This document shows positions 1-13,900 of a stretch of DNA of 64,000 nt, in pieces. Source of the DNA: Epiperipatus broadwayi (lineage: Eukaryota; Onychophora; Udeonychophora; Euonychophora; Peripatidae); NCBI GenBank assembly GCA_028023455.1, contig JAQFVV010000321.1, forward strand, positions 64,001 through 128,000, written 5' to 3'. The first letter of the stretch is position 1. Every line of letters begins with the position of its first letter. The notes under the pieces were generated by a model, which saw only the letters and a program-made list of their open reading frames with translations, did no database searches and was not told where the DNA came from. Both the position numbers and the translations under genes were made by a program.

Positions 1-1756
1 AATTAACTTATTTTGATGAATTTAAATTAAAAAAACAACAACAATTATTTAGTTATTAACTTGATTTATTAATTAAGAAGTAAAAGACTTATTAGTAATC
101 CTATTATTTATATATTCCATTTATCTACCAAAAATAGTGGATCAGTTAAACTGATGATTATTGTGTAGATTAATATATAGAAAATCAGCTTCAAAAATAA
201 GAGACAGTTACTGCTAATTTCTACATTAATTAAAATCTAAAGAAATAAAACCTCCAATTGATAAAAACTACATTTTCTTTGAATTTTGTTGTCATTCATA
301 AATGATATTATAGAGTCAGAAAAATATAAGATTTTATGGTTAAGTTCTACTATCTAGTGTTTTCTATAATTAGATTGCAAGAATAATGCAATTTATAAAG
401 AAAATAAAGAATGATTGAAATATTGATTTGTATATGTGTATATCCTACATATAAGATCATGTACTATTTATGTATGATTAAACTAGTGTAAAATGGTCTA
501 TAGAATAAATGAACGTAATAATTATTAATTACAATATTTTGTATTCCCAAATATGCACGTGTGTATACAGACGTATTTACTAATATCTGCAGTTTATCTA
601 TTTCTGTAAAGTTAATTTAAACAATGTTAAATCATTTATATCCATGAAAATATCTGATATTTGTAAATAATCAAAATCAGAATGATGTATTTGTATTATA
701 GAATATTTATCAGACTGTCCATTTTTTTTATTTTTTTTATTTCTAATTAATATATTAATCATTATTTTAAGTTACTCCAAGGAAATTATTTAAAACTAGA
801 ATACTGGATATTTTATTTTGTTTATAATCCCCAAATCCTTAAGATGCCAAAACTAACTTCAAACTGGAAGAATTTATACATGTGTGGGTATGTGAACATC
901 TAATACTCTGTAAATTATTTTGATGATGCTAAGGTCATCTTCAAAGTCCATATATTTTTTATGATGATTACAAGCATTTATATAATGATTCCAGCATTTT
1001 TTATATATATATGTTTTAATTCTATTATTATTTTAGCACTTGTGGTCATGCCTGCAGCAAAAAATATTGATTGTTGACCTTATATTATGTCTCATGATTA
1101 ATATTAGTTCAATAATGATTATTCTAAGATCTAAGATTTCATAGTGCATATCTTTTAAATCCAATCACAAAGATTAACTATTAAGAGATTATTGCTAATG
1201 ATACTATATTTATCACTTATTATTACTTATATTTGTATCTGCTGATTATCTATTGATGATTATTTGATTTGATTATTCATTTCTGGTAATTATTATTTGC
1301 TCATTTGCTGTGTTTTTATTCATTTATTGATGATAATTTACATCCCACATAGATCTCTTCTTTCCATATTATTACAATATATTTTTAATATTTGTGGGGG
1401 CTCATAAACAAAATTAAATTGACTATAATTTCTGTCAGTTATTAACTATAAAAGCAATATGTTAATTAATAGTGTATATAAAATCTTTCACCCTTTTAAA
1501 TAAAGCAAAGATAAATTGATTTGCATAAAATGTTTTTATTATTCTGGTCAATAGTTAGTAATATAAGGAGCATTACAAATGACAAGAGTTATTCCTTACT
1601 GGCAATCTGAAGCATTTAATATTTCACAATAACCTTTTTAGAAAGCACTCCATGTATTATAACTATTTAATTATCTTTTATAGTAACTTATAATTGATTA
1701 TAATTATATATATATATATCTTTTATTGCTTTTGTTTAATTGATAAATTTAAAATC
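1..1756. other. non-coding AT-rich sequence downstream of ZFPL1 exon 5
   Basis: No open frame with coding character and no recognisable element was seen. There are simple AT runs (for example near 1700-1720). If exon 5 is spliced onward, this is the start of a further ZFPL1 intron; otherwise it is 3' flank. Confidence 0.5.
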
Positions 1757-1762
1757 TTTATT
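1757..1762 (-). promoter_or_regulatory. ZFPL1: possible poly(A) signal 15 nt after in-frame stop
   Basis: Reading the minus strand, AATAAA occurs at 1762-1757, 14 bases past the in-frame TAA (1779-1777) at the end of exon 5. In sequence this AT-rich the hexamer is common by chance. If real, it would end a short ZFPL1 transcript that lacks the membrane anchor. Confidence 0.25.
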
Positions 1763-1780
1763 AACAAAAAATATTTTTAC

Positions 1781-1904
1781 TTGAACCATCGCCCAAACCA
1801 TTCTAATGCTGAGCGTCTTTTGTACTTATTATCATCATGATCAATTGAAGAAAGATAATCATCTCCAAAAGTTGAATCAAATAATTTTCTAGGAGCAAAA
1901 TGAC
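1781..1904 (-). CDS. ZFPL1: ZFPL1 coding exon 5 (possibly penultimate)
   Basis: The acceptor tttttcag follows a T-rich tract. The exon completes a split Gly codon and reads HFAPRKLFD and later [17 protein letters not shown], matching the conserved APRK and DDDKYRRR segments that lie before the membrane span in other ZFPL1 proteins. Two ends are possible: donor gtaaaa directly after 1781, leading to an exon outside the window, or an in-frame TAA at 1777-1779. The membrane span expected after this point is absent, which favours the splice. Confidence 0.85.
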
Positions 1905-4900
1905 CTGAAAAAAAAAGTTATACATATAAATATCGACATACAAAATAATTCAACATACACACTACTTAAAACGAAAGAATTAAATAATTTAGCTATATCA
2001 AAATAAATATCTATTCAAATATGTTGAAATGTGCTACTGTTGAAAGCAAATATAATAAAACATTATTTATATTTGAATAATCCTATTCTAATTTATCAAG
2101 AGCTAAACTTTATGTAATTCCTAGAGATCAAGTTTATTATAAAACAAAAAAGTAATTTCAATATCAAGTCCAGAAAATATTTTAATTTGAACACCTGCAA
2201 AGTTTCAATCTTTATATTTGATTAAAGTGAAAATATGATATGTATATATCAGCATATATTTGCAAAAGATGCCCAAAAATTTTGAACTAAAGGAAATATA
2301 AGTATATATATATATGTAAATTTATAAATAAATATTAGAAAATACAGTACTTAAAAGTTTATAAATATATCTATAAATGTCACTTAGGAGCGCTTTCAAC
2401 TATTCTTGTAGTTTTTGTCAACTATTACTTTGAAAACTATTATTTTGGGAAAGTTGATCTTTCAAAGTAATAGTTGACAAAAACTACAAGGATAGTTGAA
2501 AGTGCTCCTAAGTGACGTTTATAGATATATTTTTTTTTTTATAAACTTTTAAGTACTGTATTTTCTAATATTTATTTATAAATTTAAGTATATTATTTTG
2601 TAGAAATACAGACATCGATTTCTAATATTATTATTATATACATCAATGGAAATTAGTACTAGAAATGATATGTGGATTATCAAAGAATGGAGAAAGGTAA
2701 CTTACAAATGGGAAAGTTGACCTTTCTAAGTAATAATTGACAAAAACTACAAGGATAGTTGAAAGCGCTCCTAAGTGACGTTTATAGATATTTTTTTTAT
2801 TATAAACTTTTAAGTATTGTATTTTGTAATATTTATTTATAAATTTACGTATATTATTTTGAAGAAATACAGACATCGATTTGTAATATTATTAATATAT
2901 ATTATATTATGTAGGGTTGATGGCAAAAATATCTGTACTGAATTTATTATTAATGAGAAAATAGATATTCAGAGATAATTTCAAAAAAATTAATTGAATT
3001 ACAAATTAAAATTATAAGAAAACCATTTTAAAATTATTCACATTTATGCCCCAATTTCTCAACATTTGAATGAAAAAAAAAATTGGAGACTTTTACCAAT
3101 ATAATCCAATAAGAATAAATAAATTGCATTTCAATACAAAAAAAAAACAGTAAAATGTAATTTTTTTAAAAAATAATAATAATATTTATTTGAAGACAAT
3201 CAGCACTAACAAAATAATACCACCCACTGCAAGCCATAGTAATCAATGGATGCAAGAAAGTTCATGTATAAAATTTCTGTCTAGTGCCTAGTCATCCAAT
3301 ATCTCACAAACTAATTTCTAGCTTGTGGTTTTCTTCAGTGAAGAGCCTTTGGATCTGAGAGCACTGCACATAGATCATAGGATCTAATACAGTCATCTTG
3401 AGTCCAAAATGAAAAAAAATAACATTATTAATCCAAGCGCATTCACTTGTGTATGAACCCAGATCAGAATCTATCAATTTTGGTATCACCATAGTCATCA
3501 TCATTTTATGATCAGATTGGTATTAAACCACTAAATATCACATGATCACTATTTCCTATGCTTACACAAGCTGTTAAAATAGTAGCAAACTCTTCAAATA
3601 GTAATGCAGATGCAAGAAGGTTGGTGCATAAAATCCAGGTGACACTAACAAAATGGCAAACATTTAGTTATATGTAATTATGGAAAAACATTGCACAGCA
3701 TCATATGCTCATGGAGATAACTTCAGAGTATATTATCGCTATTAAGAAGCATTACATGTAAAAAATTAATATTTTTCATCAAGAATTGATCAAGGATGTT
3801 TTATTATTTTTATTTTAGCATATTCTACAACAAAAATACTTTTTATATACATAGTTTAATTATTTTTTTCTTTTTTTTTTTTAAATAGTTTGTACTAGAC
3901 AAACTATAATTAGCTTATATAGAATCGTTTTGTTTTTGTAATTTGCAAATTATGGGTATCTTTTATTTTATATCTCTAAAACCTTATCAAGATCAATGAA
4001 TATGGATAAATCTTCCATAAAAGGCAGCCAAAAACATCTAAATTCTTCAACTAAGACTTTCACTTTCAGAGGTGAACCAATTTAGAAAATTCCTTTTCTT
4101 AAGAAGTAAAGAGGTCTTCATCCATTACATATTAGAAAAACAGATAGAACTGAAATGTCTTACATTTAATAAAAATTCATGAATATTGTGCAATGTAATG
4201 GAAAAATATAAGATGAACTGAAACTGCAAAAAATTATCTGCAAGTATAACCTTTTTTTTTTTTCACATTTCTTTAATAGAAAATGTAAAAATTTAATAAC
4301 ATTCAGATAAAAAAATTGTCAAATAATTTTACTGCACAAAATTGTTGCACTTTAAAAAATTATTAACACTTAAATGATTTGTGAGTTGTAAGTTGAGTGA
4401 TCATATTATAAAAGCCAAAAATTTGTTTTGCTAATATTTACAACCTTTGAGAAAGTACTTAAGCTATGATAAAAAGATGAACAATTCAAACAAATACTCA
4501 GTGACTCTATTTCAAAATTACAACAAAGAAATTCAAAAATTTGATATATAATAACATTTACTCATTTAATTTGAAAACTACAGAAATGAGTAGAAATTTG
4601 AAAAAAAATATTTTGGCTTTAACAAATAATTGATATACAATAAACACTCAAAATATTGATTAGTATATTCAAGCATAAAATTAGCAATAAAAAAATTTAT
4701 TCAAAATATAAAATTCCACAAGTAGAGGAGAAGGAAAATTGGTGGAAATTGATTCAATTAGAGTAATATATATTTTCATTACTATTTTAAATAGAGGAAT
4801 TTGAACTCAGAATTTTCAGTTTAAATTTATCCTCCACTCCATCTCAAATAACCAATACACATCCCTCTATTAACTATAGTAAACATTCAATATACTGAAT

Positions 4901-7900
4901 GAATAAATTAATTTCATTACTATTGTTATTATACGCAAAAAAAAATAATGCATAAAATTCAAGTTTTATGCAAAATATTATGTTGATTAATCCTAGTCAG
5001 GAGAATAGGCAGGAAAAAGAAATGAATTTCACATAATAATTATTATTTACATATGACAATTCAAAAATGTGATAAAAATATAATTCCAGGGTGTTTAGTT
5101 ATAAAAACTTTTAATTTTATATATGGATCATCCATGTTTAATTAATACTTTAAAAACTATGAAGAATGCTAGATCATCCATAAAGTTACCTAAAATTAGA
5201 AATAAACTAAAATCAGAGAGAGGGAGTTAACAATTTCTCTAAACTTCAGACATAATTCCCCAAAATATTTCCTTTTTTGATTCCTATTCTTTTAAGCAAT
5301 TCCCAAAAAAGTATAATTCAAATTTAATCAATGTGAAAATAAGATTGAAAATAAATTTTGGTAAAACTAAAAAATAAATTTATTTTGCCTATATAGATAG
5401 ATAGAAATCAAATTACACTTAATTAATCCAATTACAATGCTAAAGTAAACATTATTTCTCAGTTGTGTAACTTATTGCCAGAATTTGTGGACTTTGGATT
5501 CTAAACTGATAAGAGATTACTACTAACAGAAAGAGTATGAATATAAATATGTTCAAAATAATAATAATAATAAGTTTATAATGAAATTGATATTAATGCA
5601 AAACTAAAGAATTTAGGAGGAGATAGGATTTCACAAACATAAAATATATATATTATATTCATTTTAAATTTTTATCTTAATTAATTCTATAATATTTATA
5701 AATTTTAATTAAATTTAAATATCTATTCCAATCCTATAGATTGTTTTCCTAATAAATACTAATGTTTTGAAACATAAAAATAAAAAAAACCCTTACTTCT
5801 TTAGTCCCCAAATTCCCTGAATTGGTTTATCTCTAGTAGAGCAAGACTTAACTAAGAGAGCTTCTTTTGTCTTTTTGTTTTCTATGAAAACTAACATTTA
5901 AAGTCAACACTTTACTGATTACAGAGATATCATAGGAATATGGACTGAAAGACATTGCATTTATAATTTGTAAATTATAAAAACTTCAAAAATATATATT
6001 TATAAATATTACAGGATTCTAGAGTATTTTGTCTACTAACAAATTATTTAAAAAAAATAGAAGTAGAAAATTTTTAATTTATAAATATATAAAAATATAT
6101 TTTGTTATAGAAAATGGCAAAAAATAACAATACTTCCAGAAAATAAATTTTTAAATCATGAATAAGTTCAAAATCAAATTTTGTGTCTGTGCACAAAAAA
6201 TCTATTTCTTAATCATGCTGTGATTTGTAATCCTAGCTCCATCTCACTCAATATACTAATTAATTCTCAACAATTTTACAACTTCACATTATTTTTATTT
6301 ATAAAATAAATGACATTTAATCTGTTGACCACTTGTTGGTATATTGAATTTTCATGCATTTAATTGTTTACACGATGCATGTTGTCATAAAGACAGCATA
6401 GCATAATAAAGCAATAAAGTTAAGAAAATATAAACATCCTTATAAAATTTACAAAAAAAGAATTTAAACATTGTTAATTTTATAGTTATTCATAAAATAC
6501 AAATTTTGAATTATAAGTTTTAAAATAGATGTTCGGTTTATTATATTTTTCCTAAATTATAATTAAAGTAATCTACTTAAAAACATTTTATCTTTTATAC
6601 TTCATGTCAAAAAATGAAAATGTCTCTATATTTCAATTTTTATGCAGAACTTTCTAGTATTAGAAATATATATGAGGATACCATTTTTCCCCTAACAAAA
6701 ATCAACTACATAGTAATTTGTTTCCAGATATTTATTAAAGATAACATTTTAATTATGATTTGAAAATGGAAATATATATCATTAACTGCATGTGTATAAA
6801 TATGAATATATATATATAATTACACTGAAAATTCTAAGTACAAATCCCTCTATTTAATATATATATACATTGCATATGGTAATTACTTGCATAAATTACT
6901 ACTGTCTCACTTTTCATATTTTTTTAAAGATAATAATAATGTATTTAATTTTACTTTCTGAAAAAAACTTGAAATAATAATTAATTAGATTTTCATATAA
7001 TTATTATGAAAAGATTATTTTGGTAATGAAAATTATATTTGCTCTATTCAATTGTCAATTTCTTTCTGAACATTCATAGTTTTTCCATTATTTATTTTAA
7101 ATTTGTAATTTTTTTTTTTTTAAATATATATATTTGAAAAAAAAATTAATATATATATAAACTACAACATTGTTAGAAAGCTTAGGAAACTTTCAATAAC
7201 ATCTAGTATCAAAAGCATGCATAGTTTCTACCATTTATTATCAATTTTTAAAAAAGACAAAAAAAAACATTATTTTAAAAGACATCTTAAAACTTTATTT
7301 TAAGAAATTATTATTTCTATATATTATAAATACAAATGAATATTGAACTAATAACTTTTCAAACAAAATTCTTCTTTAAAATTTGATTTCAATTTTTTTT
7401 TAAAAAGTAAGCAATTTTTGTTGAATAATTCTATTTCTTTCAATGTGAAAAAGCATTCTTTGCAAAGTTTTAATTAATTATAATTCTTTCTAATAAACAT
7501 TCAGCTAACTTTTCATTTTAGATATATAAATAAATTAAACTGTTAACAAATTTATGAAACAGAGACTGTGCTATATTTATATAAAGTTATGATAGATATG
7601 CAAAGATATCTATTACACATTATTATAAATATGAAATGTGCTATTAATGCAAAAAGTTATAAATATACATTTGATATTGCAGATGCTAATATGAACTTCA
7701 ATACCAAATGATTGGGATTTCTAAGTAATACATAAATGTATATTTTTATTACAATATATATCTTCAAAACTATTTTCAAGTTTTTTGATTAGCAGTAACC
7801 TAGGTGCACTCTTCTGAATTAATTTAATATAAAATACTGAATATGAACATTTTTTGATATTAAATATTTAAAGGCTAAAATCAGATCAAAGATTGGAATT

Positions 7901-10900
7901 GATAATTTGAAAATAGAAATATATTCTATAGATAATTATCTTGAATAGTTTTAATGAAATGAAGTGTTACTTTTGACAATTATTTGATTAATTTTTTGGA
8001 AAATGATATTGAAAGCTGGAGTCTCAATAACTTTTGATATGGCTAAATAAGATTAAAGAAGAGTTTGTCAACTTTTCTATGTATAGAAATATGAAAGACA
8101 TTCATTTATAAAATATTAATATGATTATCAGTGAAAGTCCATCATTTGAAATTTACATTGTTCTGTTGCATTGCTGACAATTTACGTAAAGTTTAAATTT
8201 ATTCTATACTGCATTTACATTTTATGATTTATAAAAATATATAATTTGTCAACATAGATCAAAATAAAGTAAGCATTGATTATTGAACCACTTTTATATT
8301 AAAATCAAAAATTTTAGTATCATCAGTTTGAGAAGTTAATAATTCATTGAGTTTCTATCCTTCTTGATTTTTTACTTTTGTCTCATTGTCCACTGAAGAT
8401 TCAGATCACAAATTCATCTGTATCATTCAAAACTATTTTTGTTTTGATTGGGTTTTTTTTAAGATCAAACACTACTTTTTTTGTAAATCAAATATCTGGT
8501 GTGAGAATATACTTAAGATATCTCAATTACGATTTTTTTCTTCTTTGAAAATTGATTTTTTTATTTCTGAATAGTTATTATTGTACAAATTAATAATTAG
8601 GGTTTTTTACATCACATCCTTCAAATGAATCTATAAGATTGTGCCTAATTTCTGATTATACATTTAAATTACAGTGAAACCTTATTGATATGTAAAAAAA
8701 ATTAACTAATTAATTGTGCATAATATTTAGAAGATTTTTAAATTTCTTTGTCTTTTGTTAAATTAGACTGTGCATAAATATAATACATTATTATATAAAA
8801 TATTTAAGAAGCACTCCAATGGTGACTCATGTTTTCATGACATATAAAATTAATTTTTCATGATTTTTTTTTTTTAAATAAATATTTTTTCAAAATTTTT
8901 TTTTTTTTAGCCAAAATTAGAATAAATAATTGGGAAGAGATTTGAACTCAGACTTTCAAGCTCTTTACTGCTAATACAACTGATGCACATGACCACATAC
9001 ATGTGAAAAAGGTAAATAATCTGCAATATATGTATTTCGTGCTGAACTAGCATTCATTAGTTAATCCAGATCATCATCTCCTACATATATATAATCAGTG
9101 CTCAGTATATATTAAGATAGCAAATCTTCATGCTTTAATGAACAGGCTCGAGTACTGGCTCAGCATGAAGTGCGTGTATTGGAGATTATTTATCTTTTTC
9201 ACATGTATGTGGCCATGTGTATCAGTTGTATAAGATGGAGTAGAAAGCTTGAAAATGAGTTTAAATCCCTTCTAAATTACATTAAGTTCAATATAGACAA
9301 TATATTTGTATTTAAATAATAAATAATTTGGTAAAGCTGTGTAATCATTCATAAATAATTTTCTATTTTTTTCATTATTTTATCTTAATAAAATAAGAAA
9401 ATATATACAAGTTCCAATGAATTGTTTTTTAGCCCTGTGAGGTTTAGCACAATTCTCTATGTTAAGATCCTCTGATCAATTCCAGTTCTGTTATTTCTGG
9501 CACTCAAACTTCTTATGAACTCTTGAGCATAAAAGTCATCAGATTATTTTTTTATGTTTTAACTATCTTTCAGATGATAAAACTCTTACATTACTATTAT
9601 CTTAAAAATAAAAAAAAGAAATATAAGTATGCATTTGTGCAAGTAATTGCTCGTATATAAATTTGCATATTACTGCATACAAAATGCACACTCATGCTGT
9701 TAATAATATATATTTGCACTTTCAAATTATAATTTATAAATGCTACTTCCAATAAATATTTGAGAAAAAATTACTACATGATCTAATATTCTTCATTTAT
9801 TTTATTAGAGAAGTGTCCTTTGCAAATCATTTGAAAACTGATGGATACTATATAAAAAATTAAATATAGAAGTATTTTTGTTTTTTAGTTATTGGTAGCT
9901 TGAGCTGTCACACATTACATGTTTTATATATCATTTTAATTGTCACTTTACGAAAAAGAAACTACTTTAAAACTATCAAAATTTATAATTTATGTATCAA
10001 ATAAAATTCATAACTTTAAAAATGATTCTTGTTTTTCTTTTTTTTATTTTATGCCAATAATCATATTTCCTCAGCTTTACTAATTTTAATGATAGATTAA
10101 TTTTAAAGCAACATATTTCTGCTGTCACTTAAAAGTCATTGTGACTAATGTATTTTAATAAATCCATAAAAACTTTTATTAGGACAGCCTATATAGTTGC
10201 AGAATTAAATTATCCTCAAAAAAAAAAAAAAGATAGAAAGAACATAATTAAAACATTATACATAAGATCCTTTAGCATAAAATATGTTTGTAATCATAAA
10301 CAAAAAGGAATTTTCATTCGTGCAAAATTAGCCTACTTGCAAACTGAACATTATTAACTTGTCTTTGGATAATTCTGGTCAATAAGAAAAACAGCAAAAT
10401 TTCACTTTAAAAATAATTGTATGAATGTTTGCATAAACAATAATCATTATAACTTGTTAAAAAATTAAAAAATGACTGTAATGTTATCAATTATTTTATG
10501 GGCTATCAAAGATGAACCTAGAAAAAAAAAACTGAAGACATTATAGTTCTTCAATAAAATAAAATCAAAAATCCTGTAATCAAAATCTATAGCAAGTAAT
10601 ATAACATAAAAAAAATGAAAAACATTTGTTTGTGATAAAAAAAAGATATCAAATGCCAGTTAATTGAAAAGATAACGTTCATTTCTAATCACAAATCATA
10701 AATAAAAATTAATATTTTTTTCTAAATGAATTTTAAAATGGGATCAAAAAAACTTTGCCAAAAGAAAAAAGAGCGGTATTTATTTGCTAAAAATTATGAG
10801 CTTTGAAAAGTTTTTGAATGTGTTAAATTTATACAATCAGTAATTTAATTTTACTTTTTTAAATTTTATTTAATTTTATATTTAGAAAAAAAAAATTTCA

Positions 10901-13900
10901 CTTAATGTTTTTTATTATTACTATTATTCGAGTAATATATAATTAGCATGGGAGATTCTGTTATACATTAATTATATATTTTCTAAATCAAGAAACAAAA
11001 ACTTAAAAATGAAATAAATATATTAGGAATACAGGTGAAATATTGTTACAAAATAATAATATAAAAAAAATTCTAAAATTATCAATAAATACTAAAAAAA
11101 AAAAAAAAAATTCCTAAGCTCTTTATTAAACAGATAGTGCAAATATAATTCCAAAATTAGCATTCACATCTTTCCAACATTGAAATTGAAAAATATAATA
11201 TTAAACCTGCATTAATATCTCAAAGATGCCTATTGATTTATTTAACTAATAAAAAATTAATTTAATAGTAAGATATGTTAGAAATTCCTAACATTTTATG
11301 TTAATGAAATTTGACATTTATTTCAGTAATTATATATTAGCATTTCTAAAAAAATTGATGAAAGGTATAATTAATGAAATGTCTCCTAAGTTCACATATC
11401 AAATATAAGTGAAATTTAATTATCATAAATTGAAAGGTGTTTAAACATGCAAAAATTGAAGTTTCTTTACACTAATATCATTTTGTTCTTAATTCTTGGA
11501 AATTTTCTCTGCATACAGAAAGAAAAATGAATATAATCATCAAATATTAACCTTGAATTGTTGGAGATGTAATAGATAATTGAAATTTAGTTGCAATTTT
11601 TTTAATACAATTTTGTCTTGATGGAGGATGATCCTTTTTATAAAAAACTTTTAATGGAAAAACTATGGATGCTGTTATCTGAATTGCATATTGTAATTGG
11701 AATATAAAAATAATAATTTCACTGATGTCCCCTCTACCAATTATAGCTAATTTTCATGTTCCATAATTACATGAATTAATAAAGTTACTCTTTTTTTTCT
11801 TTTGGTTTTCTCCTTTATATTTTTTTTTTCTTTGGTTCAAACATCTGATATCTTGGGATAGGCTTGTTAGCAAAAACTGTGTCTTTAACTATGATGAAGT
11901 GAATTGGTTAAATAATTTTTCTAATCTGTAATAGGAACAATAATCCATTATATAATCCATCATTTTTGAATGGATTAGAAAAATTAATGATAGATATGTT
12001 AAAACAATAAAATGGAAGTCTATTTAAAATTATACAAAAAAATTACGTAATTATTACATACTAAAATAATGTAAATGTAAAATACAACTTGACTATTGAT
12101 TTTAAAGGTACTAGTACATACAATACACTTCACCATCTAAAAACAAAGTGTTTGTTTCTTAAAAATCAAACCAACTCCCTTCCTCCATCTAAAAATAAAG
12201 AACTTTTCGATAGCGTAAATGTTAAAAATATATATATAAATTTTCCAAATTTGTAAAAAATTAAAAATATAAATTTATAAAATTTACTGTCTAGTCGTCC
12301 TGTAAACCTGTATATTGATATACATTGGGCGAAAACCAGTGCCATCAAGTGGTGGAGTGTATTATATGTACTAATACAGTTTTAAAATTCAGGTATTATA
12401 ATTCAAAACATTCCACAACTATTATTTATAGAATGTATGTATATAAAATACTATATAAATAATTTTAATATTACAGTAATTATATTTTTATAAAAAAATC
12501 AATTAATATTAATTATAGTGATTAAATAAAATTAATGTTTTAATAAATAACTTTATCTAATTTCAATTTATTATTAAAAAAAATAAGGCTTTTCATTTTA
12601 TAAATTAAAAAAAAAAAAAATTAAACTGACATTTATTTACTTTGAATGATTTTATGCTTCAATTGATCTCTGAAACTTTAAAAAACTTTAAAAATGAAAG
12701 TAAGAAGACAAAAGTTGTATAGAAATGAAAAAAAATCCTCTATTTTTTAAAAATAAGTAGGAAAATGAGAAAAGCTTTTGGAGGAAATTAGTTATTTTCT
12801 AATTTTAAAAAAAATAAAAGAATCTCTAAGTTATTTTATTTTTATTATTTAATAAAATAATGAAAATGTTCTTTCAAATTAAAAAATATATATCCCTGTG
12901 GAAAAATATTGCATCAGAATTGTGATTTGTCAATGGTGATGCAAAAAAGATGACAGTTGAAAAATGATGAATCTATGAAAAAATAATATTTTTATAACAC
13001 TGATGTCAGTACCAAAAAAAGCTGTTGATGGATACAAAAAAAAAAAAAAAATACATGTATATACAATGGATCAAGTTTATTATATTTATTCTAAAGCCAT
13101 CTATTGTAAGCTTAAAAAATCAATGGATTCCAGCCAGTAGTGCTACACTTACGTACCCACATTAATTTCTATCTATTTACACTCATATAATTAGCAAACC
13201 ATCTTGAGATTCAAATGATTGAAAATTTTAAATCCAATTTAACTTGTCTGTATAAATATATAAATCTGTCCCTAGACAGTATTATATGCTTATAACAATG
13301 TCTCTGAAATAAATAGAATCATTAACCTATTATTGCGGATGTTGGTTTAAAATAAACAGATAAAGCCATATTATTTGTTTATTCTTTCCAATACTGGAAT
13401 ATCAGAAAGATATTTTAATGTTAAGGTGTGAATAATAATTATATAAATGCTTTCTTGATCTAACTGTTTAAAATATATGCGAGGAACTTTTTTGCTGTTA
13501 AGCACCACTTGAATATTTATAATATCATTCGAAGGTCATACAAAATTATTGGTTTAAAAATTAGCTTGCTATATTTGATCAAAAACTTAATTAATTTACA
13601 TCTAATAATTAGGAGTAGGCAACCTTTTCAGTTTGCAGACAATTTCAACTTTTCCTTTTTAATTGAGGCCATATTTTTTTGTATATGAATTAAAAATAAA
13701 GTAACATTATTATTAATAACTATTCCACATTTAATGACAAATTTTCTAATTCACCTTGCAACTATTCTTCATGACATTTATATTCTCAAATTTCTTTTTA
13801 CGTTTTGGACAGATTTAGGATGCAGTCATTTATAAACTCCTCTTCAGAAAATGATTTTGAATTTTCTTTTTTTTTTTTTAAATAATGTAACTTGCTTCCA

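Noticed and set aside
10148-10357. 69-codon plus-strand ORF
   Set aside because: Its Lys/Ile/Tyr-rich wording is typical of translated AT-rich sequence, with a poly-Lys run from a poly(A) tract; no coding features.
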